42,865 bases of DNA from Gemmatimonadota bacterium (GCA_002712305.1 PATE01000060.1:24707-67571), one strand, 5' to 3'; shown: positions 1 to 8,992, counted from the first letter of the stretch. Translations and numbers: made by a program. Notes: a model not told the origin generated them from the sequence alone.

Positions 1-626
1 CGCCAGTTCTCAAGTGCCGTCGTTCCCGCCAACCGACGACCCGTGACCTGGCCGCTCTCCAGCTCCATCTGCGTGTGGTGGGGTATGGTCAGACTGTCCG
101 TGTCTCGCTCCCAGCGCACCGAGTCCGTCGTCAACGACACCTGCCCCCCTTTAATGGTGACGTCGCCGGCAAAGCTGACGCTGCCATCCTGGTGGTCGAC
201 CACCAGCGTTGACGACTCGATACGAGCGGTATCACGGGTCGCATCGCCGCGCGTAGACGCGTGTGGGTCTGCCTGCCCCGATGACCATCGATCCGATTGC
301 GATCGACCGATGACCATCACCAACGCACCGGAGTCGGCTCGTGTCTGTCGTGCCTCGAGAAAATCCGCCAGGTAGGGCGCCACCACGATCAAGTCGGATG
401 TCGAGCCGCGCAGTTGCAGCCGCACATCCCAGGACTGTCGATCCGCTTCGGGCGCATCGGCGAGGCCAAGGGTTGTTGTAGGTGTCAGATCTGTATCACT
501 GCACGCCAACAGCGCCGTAAGCGGCAGCAGGATCGTCACACATCGGACGGCCCTGCGGCGATACCACGATCGCCCCCCCGGTGGTGGGTTGTCGTCCCCG
601 GATGGGAGGCGTCCAGCCGTTGTCAC
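1..626 (-). CDS. lptC: LptC-like LPS export lipoprotein (C-terminus cut by window edge)
   Basis: Probable periplasmic, membrane-anchored component of the Lpt bridge that carries lipopolysaccharide to the outer membrane. I read about 208 codons on the minus strand from a GTG just after the pyrG stop. Residues 30-43 form a hydrophobic stretch ending in a lipobox (LTALLAC), preceded by an arginine-rich segment (WYRRRAVR), so it looks like a lipoprotein. The visible part ends with an LptC/LptA-like beta repeat: SFAGDVTIKGG, then LTTDSVRW, then SGQVTGRRLAG. A second in-frame GTG lies at 539, but it would remove the basic n-region of the signal, so the 626 start is preferred. The gene follows pyrG with almost no gap, an association common in LPS-biosynthesis operons. 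The family call rests on these repeats and the lipobox; the N-terminal half is not strongly conserved. The protein continues beyond position 1. Confidence 0.6.
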   Translation of the reverse strand, partial: MTTAGRLPSGDDNPPPGGRSWYRRRAVRCVTILLPLTALLACSDTDLTPTTTLGLADAPEADRQSWDVRLQLRGSTSDLIVVAPYLADFLEARQTRADSGALVMVIGRSQSDRWSSGQADPHASTRGDATRDTARIESSTLVVDHQDGSVSFAGDVTIKGGQVSLTTDSVRWERDTDSLTIPHHTQMELESGQVTGRRLAGTTALENW

Positions 627-627
627 C

Positions 628-2409
628 TCAGGAGGCAGCAGCCTGGACATGGGGCGCCCCGCTCGCCTGCTGGTGCGCAAGGGCTGCCTTGACGAAGCCG
701 GAGAACATGGGGGCAGGGTTGTCCATCCGCGACTTGAACTCGGGATGGGCCTGCGTGGCGAGGAAATAGGGGTGGTCCGGCAGTTCGATAAACTCCATCA
801 GCCGTGTGCCATCGGCCCGGCGATGATGACCAGAGAAAACAAGCCCCTGATCTTCGAGCAACTCCACGAAACGTGGCGAGATCTCATACCGATGTCGATG
901 TCGCTCGAGAACGACCTGGTCGTGTCCCTGCATGATCTCGCCCACGCGGAAGGACTCTTCGGGGACCTCAAGCAGCTGGCGAATACGGTCTGCGTCTTCG
1001 CCCAGACGTCCGGACTCTTCGTAGAGGGCAAGGACGCGGCTGTCCTTCTTCAGAACCGCTGCATAGGCGCCCAACCGCATGCTGGCTCCGTATTGCTCGT
1101 CTTCCAGGACCTGTTTCTGGCTCTCCTGCACCGAGACGACCTGATTCGGCGAGTCGTCGGAGAATTCTTCGGAACTGGCATCTTTGATGCCGACCACATT
1201 CCGTGCGTACTCGACGACGGCCAGCTGCATCCCGTAACACAGACCGAGGAATGGCACGCCATTCTCGCGGGCGTAGCGGATGGCAGCCAGGACTCCGTCG
1301 GCGCCGCCTTCACCGAAGGCACCGGGAACGATGATCCCATCGTAGTCGGTCAGGGCCTCGAGATCCATGTCGCCGCGCTGGAATTTGCGCCCGTCGATCC
1401 AGGTGATCTCGATCTTGCTGTCATTGGCGACGCCGGCGTGCAACAGGGATTGATTGACGGAGATGTAGGAATCGGTGAGTTGAAAGTCACCGATCTCCAC
1501 ATACTTGCCCACCATGGCCACGCGCACCACCTGACTCGGTGTCTTGCTGCGCTCCAATAGATTCTGCCAGTGTGTCCAATCGGGTTCGCGACGCGGCTGA
1601 AATCCCATCTTCGCCAGCATCTTGGCGCCCAGATCCTCTTCCTCAAGGCGGATGGGGATGTCGTAGACCGTCGCCAGGTCAGGTGCCGAGATGATGTGAT
1701 CCATCGGCACATTCGCGTTGACCATGATCTTCTTCTTGCGCACCTCGTCGAGGGACGTCTCTGCGCGACAGACGATGAAATCGGGCAGGATACCTTGCTC
1801 TCCGAGAAGGCGAATCGCCTGTTGAGTCGGTTTTGTCTTCATCTCGCCCACGTGGCGTGGGATCGGTAGGTATGTGACGAGGACGTAGACGAAATGTTCC
1901 TCGCCGATCTCGCGCTCGAGGCCCTTCACGGCAAAGAGAAACGGTTCGTTTTCGTAATCGCCGACGGTGCCACCGATTTCGATCAGCGCCACATCGAAGC
2001 CCTTGGCCGCCTCCTGGATGCGACGCTGAATTTCACCTGTGATGTGGGGAATCGGTTGTACCGTCTGACCGAGGTAATCTCCGCGACGCTCTCGCTCGAT
2101 GACACTGTGGTAGATCTGTCCCGTCGTCAGATTGTTGTGACGAGGCAGATCGAGCCCGAGAAAGCGCTCGTAGTTACCCAGATCCTGATCGATTTCCCCC
2201 CCATCGTCCGTCACCCAAACTTCACCGTGTTCGGTGGGCCGCATCGTGCCTGCATCACAATTGATATAGGGATCGATCTTCACCGCGGTACAGCGGTAGC
2301 CGTACTCACCCAGAATTCGTCCCATGGACGCCGTCGTTAGCCCCTTGCCAACGCCGCTCATCACGCCGCCGGTCACGACGACATACTTCGGTCCACTATA
2401 GTCAGCCAC
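628..2409 (-). CDS. pyrG: CTP synthase
   Basis: Cytosolic enzyme that aminates UTP to CTP using glutamine and ATP. 593 aa, somewhat longer than the usual 530-550. The N-terminal synthetase domain starts with the P-loop-like VTGGVMSGVGKG (residues 12-23) and carries KIDPYIN (44-50), HGEVWVTDDGG (61-71) and KTKPTQQ (191-197). The C-terminal class I glutaminase domain has the nucleophile Cys391 in GLCYGMQ and the HPEF motif near residue 558. The start is GTG (2409-2407); the protein begins MADYSGPKYVVVTGG, as the family does. Deviations from the common consensus are CDAGTMRP for VDPGTMSP, GGEIDQDLGNYERF for GAETDLDLGHYERF, and PGAFGEGGADG for PGGFGxRGxEG. It sits downstream of gatC, separated by a terminator, and upstream of the lptC-like gene. 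Identity is not in doubt. Confidence 0.97.
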   Translation of the reverse strand: MADYSGPKYVVVTGGVMSGVGKGLTTASMGRILGEYGYRCTAVKIDPYINCDAGTMRPTEHGEVWVTDDGGEIDQDLGNYERFLGLDLPRHNNLTTGQIYHSVIERERRGDYLGQTVQPIPHITGEIQRRIQEAAKGFDVALIEIGGTVGDYENEPFLFAVKGLEREIGEEHFVYVLVTYLPIPRHVGEMKTKPTQQAIRLLGEQGILPDFIVCRAETSLDEVRKKKIMVNANVPMDHIISAPDLATVYDIPIRLEEEDLGAKMLAKMGFQPRREPDWTHWQNLLERSKTPSQVVRVAMVGKYVEIGDFQLTDSYISVNQSLLHAGVANDSKIEITWIDGRKFQRGDMDLEALTDYDGIIVPGAFGEGGADGVLAAIRYARENGVPFLGLCYGMQLAVVEYARNVVGIKDASSEEFSDDSPNQVVSVQESQKQVLEDEQYGASMRLGAYAAVLKKDSRVLALYEESGRLGEDADRIRQLLEVPEESFRVGEIMQGHDQVVLERHRHRYEISPRFVELLEDQGLVFSGHHRRADGTRLMEFIELPDHPYFLATQAHPEFKSRMDNPAPMFSGFVKAALAHQQASGAPHVQAAAS

Positions 2410-2534
2410 GCTCGCCGTTCTCTCGCGATCTGTTCAGGTTCCGATGGGGTGGTCCCGAACCACGCTCCCCACGTGCTGGGATGCCCTGCGGTATGAAGCG
2501 GTTACAGTCCGGATGCGTCCTGCTACCGCATACG

Positions 2535-2562
2535 AAAAAGGCGGCGACACTCTTGTCGTCGC
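2535..2562 (-). terminator. Rho-independent terminator of gatC
   Basis: On the minus strand an 8-bp stem GCGACGAC / GTCGCCGC (one G-U pair) encloses the loop AAGAGT and is followed directly by CTTTTTC. It starts 10 bases after the gatC stop, so it should end gatC transcription before pyrG. Seen directly in sequence. Confidence 0.8.
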
Positions 2563-2572
2563 TTCTTCAAAC

Positions 2573-2860
2573 TCAGTCGATAATTCGTGGGACACGGAAG
2601 TAATTCTCTCGCAGGTCGGGTGCCTGAGATAGAAGCTCCCGCAGGGCCTCGAAACGCTCCCTCTCGTCGGCTCGAAAGACACTCGCGTCAGGCGTCAAAT
2701 GTGCCGTCGGCTCCACGCCATCCGTGTCGAGCTCGTTGAGTTTCTCCATGTAATCGAGAATGCGACTCAACTCGGTCGTCAGCCGCTCTTGTTCCCCAGA
2801 AGAGAGCTCGAGACGAGCTAGGGCTGCGACGCGCCGCACATCGTCGATCGAAACGGCCAT
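2573..2860 (-). CDS. gatC: Asp-tRNA(Asn)/Glu-tRNA(Gln) amidotransferase subunit C
   Basis: Small subunit of the GatCAB amidotransferase, which converts misacylated Glu-tRNA(Gln) or Asp-tRNA(Asn) to the correct amide; GatC stabilises GatA. 95 aa, the normal length. The family pattern is clear: DDVRRVAALARLELS at residues 6-20, then the helix ILDYMEKLNELDTDGVEPT, and the C-terminal ENYFRVPRIID. The ATG at 2860 is preceded by a strong Shine-Dalgarno sequence (GGGAGG, 6-base spacer). gatA and gatB are not in the window. A good hairpin-plus-T-run terminator follows at once, so it is likely transcribed alone. Divergent from the DUF2203 gene. Confidence 0.95.
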   Translation of the reverse strand: MAVSIDDVRRVAALARLELSSGEQERLTTELSRILDYMEKLNELDTDGVEPTAHLTPDASVFRADERERFEALRELLSQAPDLRENYFRVPRIID

Positions 2861-2991
2861 GGTTAGCCTCCCGGCGTGCTAATATGCGACAGCCGAAAAA
2901 CGCGCGCAAGAATGATCGCTCCGCTGGTAAAGTTCTGCCTGTGGCGCTATACTGCCCCCCTACCAGAATGTTGACACTCCAGGATTGCAGG

Positions 2992-3513
2992 ATGTCCAGA
3001 CGCCCATTTACGGTAAACCAGGCCAATGCCATGCTACCGACCCTCGAAGAGATCTTTGAGCGTCTGGATAATCATCGTGCCACCTGGACTCAGCATCACG
3101 AGAGATTGCAGATGCTCGATGCAATGTGGGGAGATGCCGTCGAAGAGCCGAGAAACCCTGATCATGAGGAGTTCCTCGGCGAGCGGAGTCAGTTGCAGGA
3201 GGCGAGCGAGGCGATCGAGCAAGTCGTTAAACGAGATCTGTTCGGTCAGGGACTGCGCCTGCCCAGCGGCGGCCTCGAACACGGAATTGTCGATTTCCCC
3301 ACGACCCTGGAAGGCCGTTGGGTTTATCTGTGTTGGCGGCGTGGTGAAATACGGATCACGCACTGGCACGAGATCGATGGCGGATTTCGCGGGCGCCAGG
3401 AACTGATGGACGAGCACGTGATCGGCATGGGACGGATGGATGAAGACGTACCAGACGACTCAGTCATCGACATTCCCCCTATCGAGAGCCCCCCCGACGA
3501 CGACGTCCGTTGA
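2992..3513 (+). CDS. DUF2203 family protein
   Basis: 173 aa protein of unknown function. The family signature is visible: an N-terminal PFTVNQANAMLPTLEEI (residues 5-21), a charged helical middle (likely coiled coil, about 24-75), then GIVDFPTTLEGRWVYLCW and GEIRITHWHEIDGGFRGRQ, close to the DUF2203 pattern GLVDFP...GR.V.LCW..GE..I.HWHE...GF.GR. The C-terminus is acidic. The ATG at 2992 is chosen over upstream in-frame starts because AGGA lies 7 bases before it and the homology begins there. A TATACT at 2948-2953 could be a -10 box but lacks a good -35. Its 3' end overlaps the convergent HprK-like pseudogene by 54 bases. Confidence 0.8.
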   Translation: MSRRPFTVNQANAMLPTLEEIFERLDNHRATWTQHHERLQMLDAMWGDAVEEPRNPDHEEFLGERSQLQEASEAIEQVVKRDLFGQGLRLPSGGLEHGIVDFPTTLEGRWVYLCWRRGEIRITHWHEIDGGFRGRQELMDEHVIGMGRMDEDVPDDSVIDIPPIESPPDDDVR

Positions 3514-4350
3514 GGTGAATTGGCCTAAAGCAAGTTGGCCAGCCCAGTGCGGCAGCAGCTGGGTCACCTGATCGGCAGCATCAAAATCCACTTCTACACT
3601 GGGCCACTCCGCCAGCGTCGCCACAACTTCGGTGGCCGCCTCGCCGAGTTGCTGCAGATCAAAACATTGTTCTAATAGTCGGCGCGCCACTTCCCCCGGG
3701 GTCAGTGGGGTCAACTTGGGCGCCACACCGGACTGCCTGCGGGGGAAGATGAGCCCCCGATGGGAGCCGGTTCAGCCCAGCTCAACCTTGCCTGTGTGGC
3801 CGTCAGATAGTCGTAGCCGTCGAAGCGACAGCAGGGCGTGGGAGGCGCCAGATGGCCGATACCCAGATCCGCCAGCCGCTGACGCGTCCCGCTGTGCAGC
3901 ACCAGCTCTCGTGGAAAGGGTCGGGGCGTGACGGTAGCGGGGTCGATGGGCGTTACATCATCACTGTAGAACGAGCCGATCTGCCCGATTCCCAGCGACA
4001 GAGACGACTTTCCACTTGTCGTGGTCACCAGGGATCAGCAGCGCCAGATCGTCCATCCGTACCGCCCCCGCGTGTATCAGCAGATAACGTGGAGCCAGCC
4101 GCTGCAGCAGGCCGTAGGTCAACTCTCGCTGGAGATCCTCGTACAGATGGCCTGTGGAATCCACGTTCACACGCTCATCATCGATGAAGATGACCGGCTC
4201 TTCGTCTGTGTCGACAAGTCGGGCACCGAATGTGGGATGGGCCGTTGAGACGGAGGCATCGGCATACGCTGCGTGGACGAGCTCCTGAAGAGCCCGTGGG
4301 GCAGCCACATCGACGATCTGATCGACGACGGTGAAGCGTCGTGCACCCAC
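3460..4350 (-). pseudogene. HprK-related kinase gene with two compensating frameshifts
   Basis: The coding text spans three pieces. Piece one (GTG 4350 down to about 4035) ends YLLIHAGAV...LALLIPG. Piece two (about 4034-3757) is one frame off and reads TTTSGKSSLSLGIGQIG, then FYSDDVTPIDP. Piece three (about 3755-3460) is back in the first frame with KLTPLTPGEVARRLL. Joined, they give a protein of about 295 aa with the order of HPr kinase-like P-loop proteins: HAGAV, Walker A G-TTTS-GKS, SDD, then a C-terminal LTPGE helix. Removing one G near 4035 (in CCTGGTGACC) and adding one G to the five-G run near 3755 restores one reading frame. Within families, HprK-like kinases phosphorylate proteins or act in peptide modification; the substrate here is unknown. 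It may be a true pseudogene or two sequencing errors. A small membrane protein gene lies 42 bases upstream. Confidence 0.6.
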
Positions 4351-4392
4351 CCCGAACTCAGAGGGCCAAGGAGGGTCGGCGGCTGGCGACGA

Positions 4393-4692
4393 TCAGGCTG
4401 CCAGTCGCGCCCCTGCGCCCCGGCGCAATTCGTCGAGTCGAAGACGCTCTGCGTGTATGTCGGTCATGAGGCAGCTCTTTCTCACCTCGAACTGGCGTTG
4501 GACGTGGTGGACGTCCATCAGTTGCGATCGAACCGTCGAATACTCGAGGCGGAGCCGCTGCAGCTCTTCGTCCTGTCGTATCGCACGCTGGCGGAGCCGT
4601 GCCATATGCCGGGATGTGAAATATCGCAGTGCAAGTGGAACACACAGCATGAGGGCGGCGAGAAGCACGGAGGGACCTTTCTGTATTACCAC
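4393..4692 (-). CDS. Small membrane-anchored coiled-coil protein, unknown
   Basis: 99 aa, not recognised. One N-terminal transmembrane helix (about residues 8-25, VLLAALMLCVPLALRYF) is followed by a charged helical tail rich in Arg, Glu and Leu (about 30-95), probably a coiled coil on the cytosolic side. The start is GTG at 4692; a second GTG lies 7 codons later. It ends 42 bases before the HprK-like frame on the same strand, so the two may be cotranscribed. The predicted architecture supports a real gene, but no homology is claimed. Confidence 0.45.
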   Translation of the reverse strand: MVIQKGPSVLLAALMLCVPLALRYFTSRHMARLRQRAIRQDEELQRLRLEYSTVRSQLMDVHHVQRQFEVRKSCLMTDIHAERLRLDELRRGAGARLAA

Positions 4693-4801
4693 GTAATATC
4701 AAGTCCTGGTTCCCTCTTTGTATCGGCGCTGCCGAAGTTTTCTCCAGTTATCCCATCTGTGTTAGGGGTTTAGGCGAAAGGCGACTCAGAGCGCTGTATT
4801 G

Positions 4802-5017
4802 TCAGATTGTTGGAGAATCGTCGCTCTCGTGTAGATCCACCTCGGCGATCAGCATCCGAAGCAGACGACGTTCGCGCCCGTTGCAGCCCGCTACGAGAGC
4901 CAGGGTAAATTGAAAGGTTTCACTGCCGCCGTACTTCTCGATCAATTCCTCGTACATCTTGACCCGCGCCTCGGGCAATTGCTCGCGCACATCCTGTAGT
5001 AAGTCGGTGAGCGTCAT
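4802..5017 (-). CDS. Small hypothetical protein (71 aa)
   Basis: Unrecognised, soluble, with mixed helix character. It begins MTLTDLLQDVREQL, has a centre MYEELIEKYGG and ends in the acidic ESDDSPTI. The ATG at 5017 is preferred over the longer open frame (to 5119) because the extension is low-complexity-free but unlike protein, and a GAG-A sequence lies just upstream of 5017. A TTGACA/TACCTT promoter-like pair lies 75-102 bases upstream. It is separated from the 99-aa gene by 109 bases in which I see nothing else. Confidence 0.5.
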   Translation of the reverse strand: MTLTDLLQDVREQLPEARVKMYEELIEKYGGSETFQFTLALVAGCNGRERRLLRMLIAEVDLHESDDSPTI

Positions 5018-5399
5018 CGTTTTCTCGGTTCGCAGTGTTGGAATTGAGGGCCTCTCCGGCGTGATGACCTGCCCATTGTGGCCTGATTCGCAAGGTAGCA
5101 CCCTGGTTTGGCGTGTCAACGACTCGTCTGGCGGTCTCTCCTGTCTGGCGTGGCCGGGGCACCCGGGTACGAGGCCCGAAATACCGTGTCGAGAGGCATC
5201 CTATCTCTTGACCCGTACACCGACATGTAGTACCGTTTGTGCACCTCTCCCCAAGTGGTAGTGGTTCCTGGTATTCGGTAAGATACGATTCCCTTTCCGG
5301 GCAACCACACAAACTGATCATCGCCCGCCGGCATGGCGAAATGTGCCCCGCCGGTTTCTCTCGGTTTTTTTGACCAGCTTGGCCTGTAGGAGACTGTCC
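5018..5399. other. 382-base intergenic region upstream of smc
   Basis: It divides the minus-strand small gene from smc. It contains a minus-strand promoter candidate (5092-5119). On the plus strand there is a weak TTGACC-17-TACCGT pair near 5213-5241 that could drive smc. A GC-rich repeated CCGCCGG / GCCGG is followed by a T7 run near 5370. I see no RNA gene or coding frame of convincing character. Confidence 0.4.
5092..5119 (-). promoter_or_regulatory. Sigma70-type promoter candidate for the 71-aa gene
   Basis: On the minus strand a perfect TTGACA (5119-5114) is followed after 16 bases by TACCTT (5097-5092). The -10 is weak, but it resembles the TTGACA/TACCCT pair found upstream of nqrA. 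Confidence 0.35.
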
Positions 5400-8300
5400 T
5401 TGCGCGTTTCCCACCTTGACGTCTTTGGCTTCAAATCCTTCTACAACAAGACCTCCATCCATTTCGGCGACGGCATCACGGGCATCGTCGGTCCCAACGG
5501 ATGCGGCAAATCCAATGTGGTGGAGGCGATTCGCTGGGTTCTCGGTGAACAGCGAGCAAGTGCCATTCGGGGCCACAAGATGGAAGACGTCATCTTCGCG
5601 GGCACAAGAAATCGGAAGCCCCTCGGTATGTCTGAAGTGTCGATCACCGTCGACAACAACGAGGGCATGCTGCCCATCGACTACTCGGAGGTCACGGTCA
5701 CTCGACGACTCTTTCGGTCGGGCGAATCGGACTATCTCCTCAACAAAGTTCCCTGTCGCCTGCTGGACATTCAGAATCTGCTGATGGATACCGGTCTTGG
5801 ACCGGGCGCCTATTCGGTCATGGAACAAGGCATGGTCGACGAGATCGTCAGCGAAAAGACCGAGAATCGCCGCCGCATTCTCGAAGAGGCTGCAGGCATC
5901 ACCAAGTACAAAGCACGCCGTCGCTCAACGTGGAACAAACTAGAATCGACCGAAGCAGACCTGACCCGCCTGGAAGACATCATCGTCGAGGTGAAACGCC
6001 AGGTTGACTATCTAGGGCGTCAGGTCGGACGAGCTCGTCGTTTCCAGACCCTGTCGACAGAACTGAAAGACGTCGAATTGCGCTTCAGTCGTCACCGATT
6101 CTTCGCACTCCGTGAGGAACTGAAACCGCTGGAGACGGAATTTCAGAGCCTCTCCCGTGACTCCGAATCGGGCCTGACTCAGTTTACGGCTCGTGAAGCA
6201 GAGCTGGAAAAACGCCGACTGGCCGTCACCGAGGCCGAGCGCACGCTGCAGGAAGCAGGTGTCGCGCTGTCCCGCTGCGTCGAGGAGATCCACGAACTCG
6301 ACAACCAGTTGATCTCGACACGCGAGCGCCGCGAGGCACGCGAACACTTCATCGAGCGTGCAACGGCCCAGCTGGACGAGTCGCGTCGGAACCTGGCCGA
6401 GGCAAGCCAGCAAAAGGCCCAGGCCGAGGCGGCCCTCGTCGAGTCTCGAGAAGAGATCGAGCGCAGTGCAGAACAGGTCCAGCAGGTTGAGACCGCAGCG
6501 CAACAGGCAGAGTCTGAATACACCGAGAGTCGACGATCTCTCGACGGTGAGAACCACAAGTGGCGCGACCTGCTCCGCGAAAAGGGCGAGCGCAATGGTG
6601 CCCTGGTTCGCCTGCGCACCGAGCGTGAAGGACTGGATCGGGCTAAAGAGGAAGTCGACACCGAACGCGCCAGAATCGAAGCTGAGAAGCAGGAGATCGG
6701 CACCCGCCTGGTGCGCACACAACAACAGCTGCTCACCACGCAGGAGCGCCTCGCCGCGCTGCAAGGTGATCTGGAGGCAGCGCATGAGCGACGCAAAGAC
6801 TCTCAGACGTCGCTGGAGCGCGCCCGACAACGTGCCTCCGAAGCTGAGAGAGGCATCGAGGCGGGTCAGGCGAGAATCCAGATCCTCGAACGCGTTCGGT
6901 CAGGCTACGAGGGGTATTCCAGCGGTGTGAGGCAGTTGCTGGTGGACTCCCCCTACACCGCTGACTTCACCGGCGTCCTCGGCGACCTGGTCGAGGTGAG
7001 CGACGGCATGGACAGAGCCGTCGAGAGTGCCTTGGGGGATGCCGTCGAGGCCCTTGTGGCGCGTGACGATGGATCCGTACTGGACGCACTGACGTACGTT
7101 CGCGAACACTCAGCTCGGGCCGGTGTGTTCCCGATGAATTGGCAGCGAAACGCGGCGACCACCGTCGATCTCATGCAGATCGAAGGCGTCATCGCACCGC
7201 TTCGCGACTACGTGCGAGCCACCGATGACGTGGCTCCCCTCGTCGACCACCTGCTCACCAACACGTTCCTGGTGGATGACCTGGAGACGGCCCTGCGTCT
7301 GGCTCGGAACCATGCAGATCTGCCCGTGCGGCTGGTCACTGCCGATGGACAGGGTGTCGATATCGATGGCCGGGTCGCCGGTGGTGAGGCCGGAGAGGAC
7401 GATTCGGTCCTCGGTCGCGGTCAGGAGATTCGACAACTGCGCTCGACGATGGCGACGCAACGGGCGACACAGATCACCGCCCAGCTGGCCGTCGATGCCG
7501 ATGTGCGTCGCGTCGCCGTGTTGGATGGCTACACGCGAGACTTGCAGGCCCTGGTCGAACAGGTTCGTGACGAGGAACGGGAGACCCATGCTCGTGAACG
7601 TGCCACCCGTGACGACGGTGATCGTCTCGACAAACAGCTGGCAGCCCTGCAGTCACGCTCGGATCAGAATGAGCAGCGCCTCACCGGATTGCTCGAGGGT
7701 TCCCAGGGCGAGGAGAAGCGCCTGGAACAGATCGATGCCGAGGCGGCGCAGTTGGAGCAATCTCTGCGTGAGCGAGAACAGCGATTGCAGGAGGCAGATC
7801 GAAATCGGCGCGAGCGCCAGGAGACACTGCAGGGGCTGCGTGTCGAACGAGCCCGTATTGTCGAAAAGGGAGACAACCTCGGACGTGATGTCGAACGGTT
7901 GGCATCATTGGAAGGGGCACAGCGCACGAATATCGATCGGTTGGAAAAGGAAATCGCCCAGGCTACAGCAGATCGCACCGGCCTGCAGGAGCGGGAGACG
8001 GCGGCGACGGATCAACTGACGCAGAAGCACCATGACCGCGAACGTCTGGCCACGGCTCGGGACGAGCAGCACCATCAGTGGCAGGACGTGATGCTCAAGT
8101 CGCGCGAGTTGGAAGAAGAGATCGGCCGCCTGCAGCGCGAGTTGTCTGCCCAGCGCGAACGACGCCATCAACTCGAGTTGCGCGTGACCGAATTGCGCAC
8201 TGAGCTCAAGCAGTTGGTGGAACGCGTTACCGAAGAATACGAGGTGGATCTGCAGAGCCTGGGGCCTCTCGAGGAGGAGGGATTCGATGCCGAGGCAGCC

Positions 8301-8960
8301 GAGACCCGACTCGGTGAGATCCGACGAGGCCTGGCCCGGTTGGGCAATGTGCACGTGGGCGTGCTGGAGGAATACGAGCAGCAGAAGGAGCGATATGAAT
8401 TCCTCACACAACACCGCGACGATTTGATCGCTGCCGCCGAGGATCTGCGCAAAACCCTGCAGCACATCGATCGAGTCGCCCGCCGGCTGTTTCGTGAGAC
8501 CTTTGACGAGATCCGTGAGAAGTTCCAGGTCACGTACGCGCGATTCTTCCCCGGTGGAGAGGCAGACCTGACCCTCGAGGCCGACGTGGATCCCCTGGAA
8601 TCATCGATCGAGATCACGGCCCGCCCGCGCGGCAAGCGTCTGCAGAGCATCAATCTGCTGTCCGGTGGTGAGCGTGCGTTGACGGCCATCGCCCTGCTCT
8701 TTGCCATCTACCAGGTCAAACCCAGTCCCTGGTGTATCCTCGATGAGGTCGATGCACCACTGGACGATGCCAATGTAGAGCGGTTCCTGCGCGTGCTGCG
8801 TGAATTCGCCCGACACACACAGTTCATCATGGTGACCCACAACAAGCTGTCCATGTCGGCCGCTGACACACTGCACGGCGTGACCATGGCCGAAGAGGGT
8901 GTGTCCCAACTGGTATCGGTGCAGGTCGCCGAACAGGCCATCGACGAGGCTGCAGGCTAG
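5400..8960 (+). CDS. smc: Chromosome segregation protein SMC
   Basis: ATPase of the bacterial condensin that compacts and segregates the nucleoid with ScpA and ScpB. 1186 aa, normal length. The head begins with FGFKSF and Walker A GPNGCGKSN (about residues 32-40), followed by RWVLGEQ. A coiled-coil arm runs from about 150 to 500, rich in Glu, Gln, Arg and Ala. The hinge domain lies at about 500-680 (GYEGYSSGVRQLL, GVLGDLVEV). The second arm runs to about 1000. The C-terminal head has the ABC signature LLSGGERALTAIALLFA and Walker B CILDEVDAPLDDANVERF. TTG at 5400 is chosen because AGGAG lies 8 bases before it and the protein then starts LRVSHLDVFGFKSF as the family does; the 19 upstream codons look like leader. 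It stands alone on the plus strand, convergent with the next gene. Confidence 0.95.
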   Translation: MRVSHLDVFGFKSFYNKTSIHFGDGITGIVGPNGCGKSNVVEAIRWVLGEQRASAIRGHKMEDVIFAGTRNRKPLGMSEVSITVDNNEGMLPIDYSEVTVTRRLFRSGESDYLLNKVPCRLLDIQNLLMDTGLGPGAYSVMEQGMVDEIVSEKTENRRRILEEAAGITKYKARRRSTWNKLESTEADLTRLEDIIVEVKRQVDYLGRQVGRARRFQTLSTELKDVELRFSRHRFFALREELKPLETEFQSLSRDSESGLTQFTAREAELEKRRLAVTEAERTLQEAGVALSRCVEEIHELDNQLISTRERREAREHFIERATAQLDESRRNLAEASQQKAQAEAALVESREEIERSAEQVQQVETAAQQAESEYTESRRSLDGENHKWRDLLREKGERNGALVRLRTEREGLDRAKEEVDTERARIEAEKQEIGTRLVRTQQQLLTTQERLAALQGDLEAAHERRKDSQTSLERARQRASEAERGIEAGQARIQILERVRSGYEGYSSGVRQLLVDSPYTADFTGVLGDLVEVSDGMDRAVESALGDAVEALVARDDGSVLDALTYVREHSARAGVFPMNWQRNAATTVDLMQIEGVIAPLRDYVRATDDVAPLVDHLLTNTFLVDDLETALRLARNHADLPVRLVTADGQGVDIDGRVAGGEAGEDDSVLGRGQEIRQLRSTMATQRATQITAQLAVDADVRRVAVLDGYTRDLQALVEQVRDEERETHARERATRDDGDRLDKQLAALQSRSDQNEQRLTGLLEGSQGEEKRLEQIDAEAAQLEQSLREREQRLQEADRNRRERQETLQGLRVERARIVEKGDNLGRDVERLASLEGAQRTNIDRLEKEIAQATADRTGLQERETAATDQLTQKHHDRERLATARDEQHHQWQDVMLKSRELEEEIGRLQRELSAQRERRHQLELRVTELRTELKQLVERVTEEYEVDLQSLGPLEEEGFDAEAAETRLGEIRRGLARLGNVHVGVLEEYEQQKERYEFLTQHRDDLIAAAEDLRKTLQHIDRVARRLFRETFDEIREKFQVTYARFFPGGEADLTLEADVDPLESSIEITARPRGKRLQSINLLSGGERALTAIALLFAIYQVKPSPWCILDEVDAPLDDANVERFLRVLREFARHTQFIMVTHNKLSMSAADTLHGVTMAEEGVSQLVSVQVAEQAIDEAAG

Positions 8961-8976
8961 TCGGCCGATTCGCGTT

Positions 8977-8992
8977 GGCCCCTGGCGGGGCC
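8977..8992. terminator. Hairpin between convergent smc and phosphoribosyltransferase-like genes
   Basis: GGCCCC-TGGC-GGGGCC, a perfect 6-bp GC stem, lies 16 bases after the smc stop and touches the stop of the convergent gene. No T run follows, so a terminator role in either direction is inference. Confidence 0.4.

Noticed and set aside
589-1560. Long plus-strand frame opposite pyrG (323 codons)
   Set aside because: It lies entirely over pyrG and the lptC junction and has no family motif; it is an antisense shadow.
2948-2976. Promoter TTGACA at 2971 for the DUF2203 gene
   Set aside because: The TTGACA is only 16 bases before the start codon, leaving no room for a -10 and leader.
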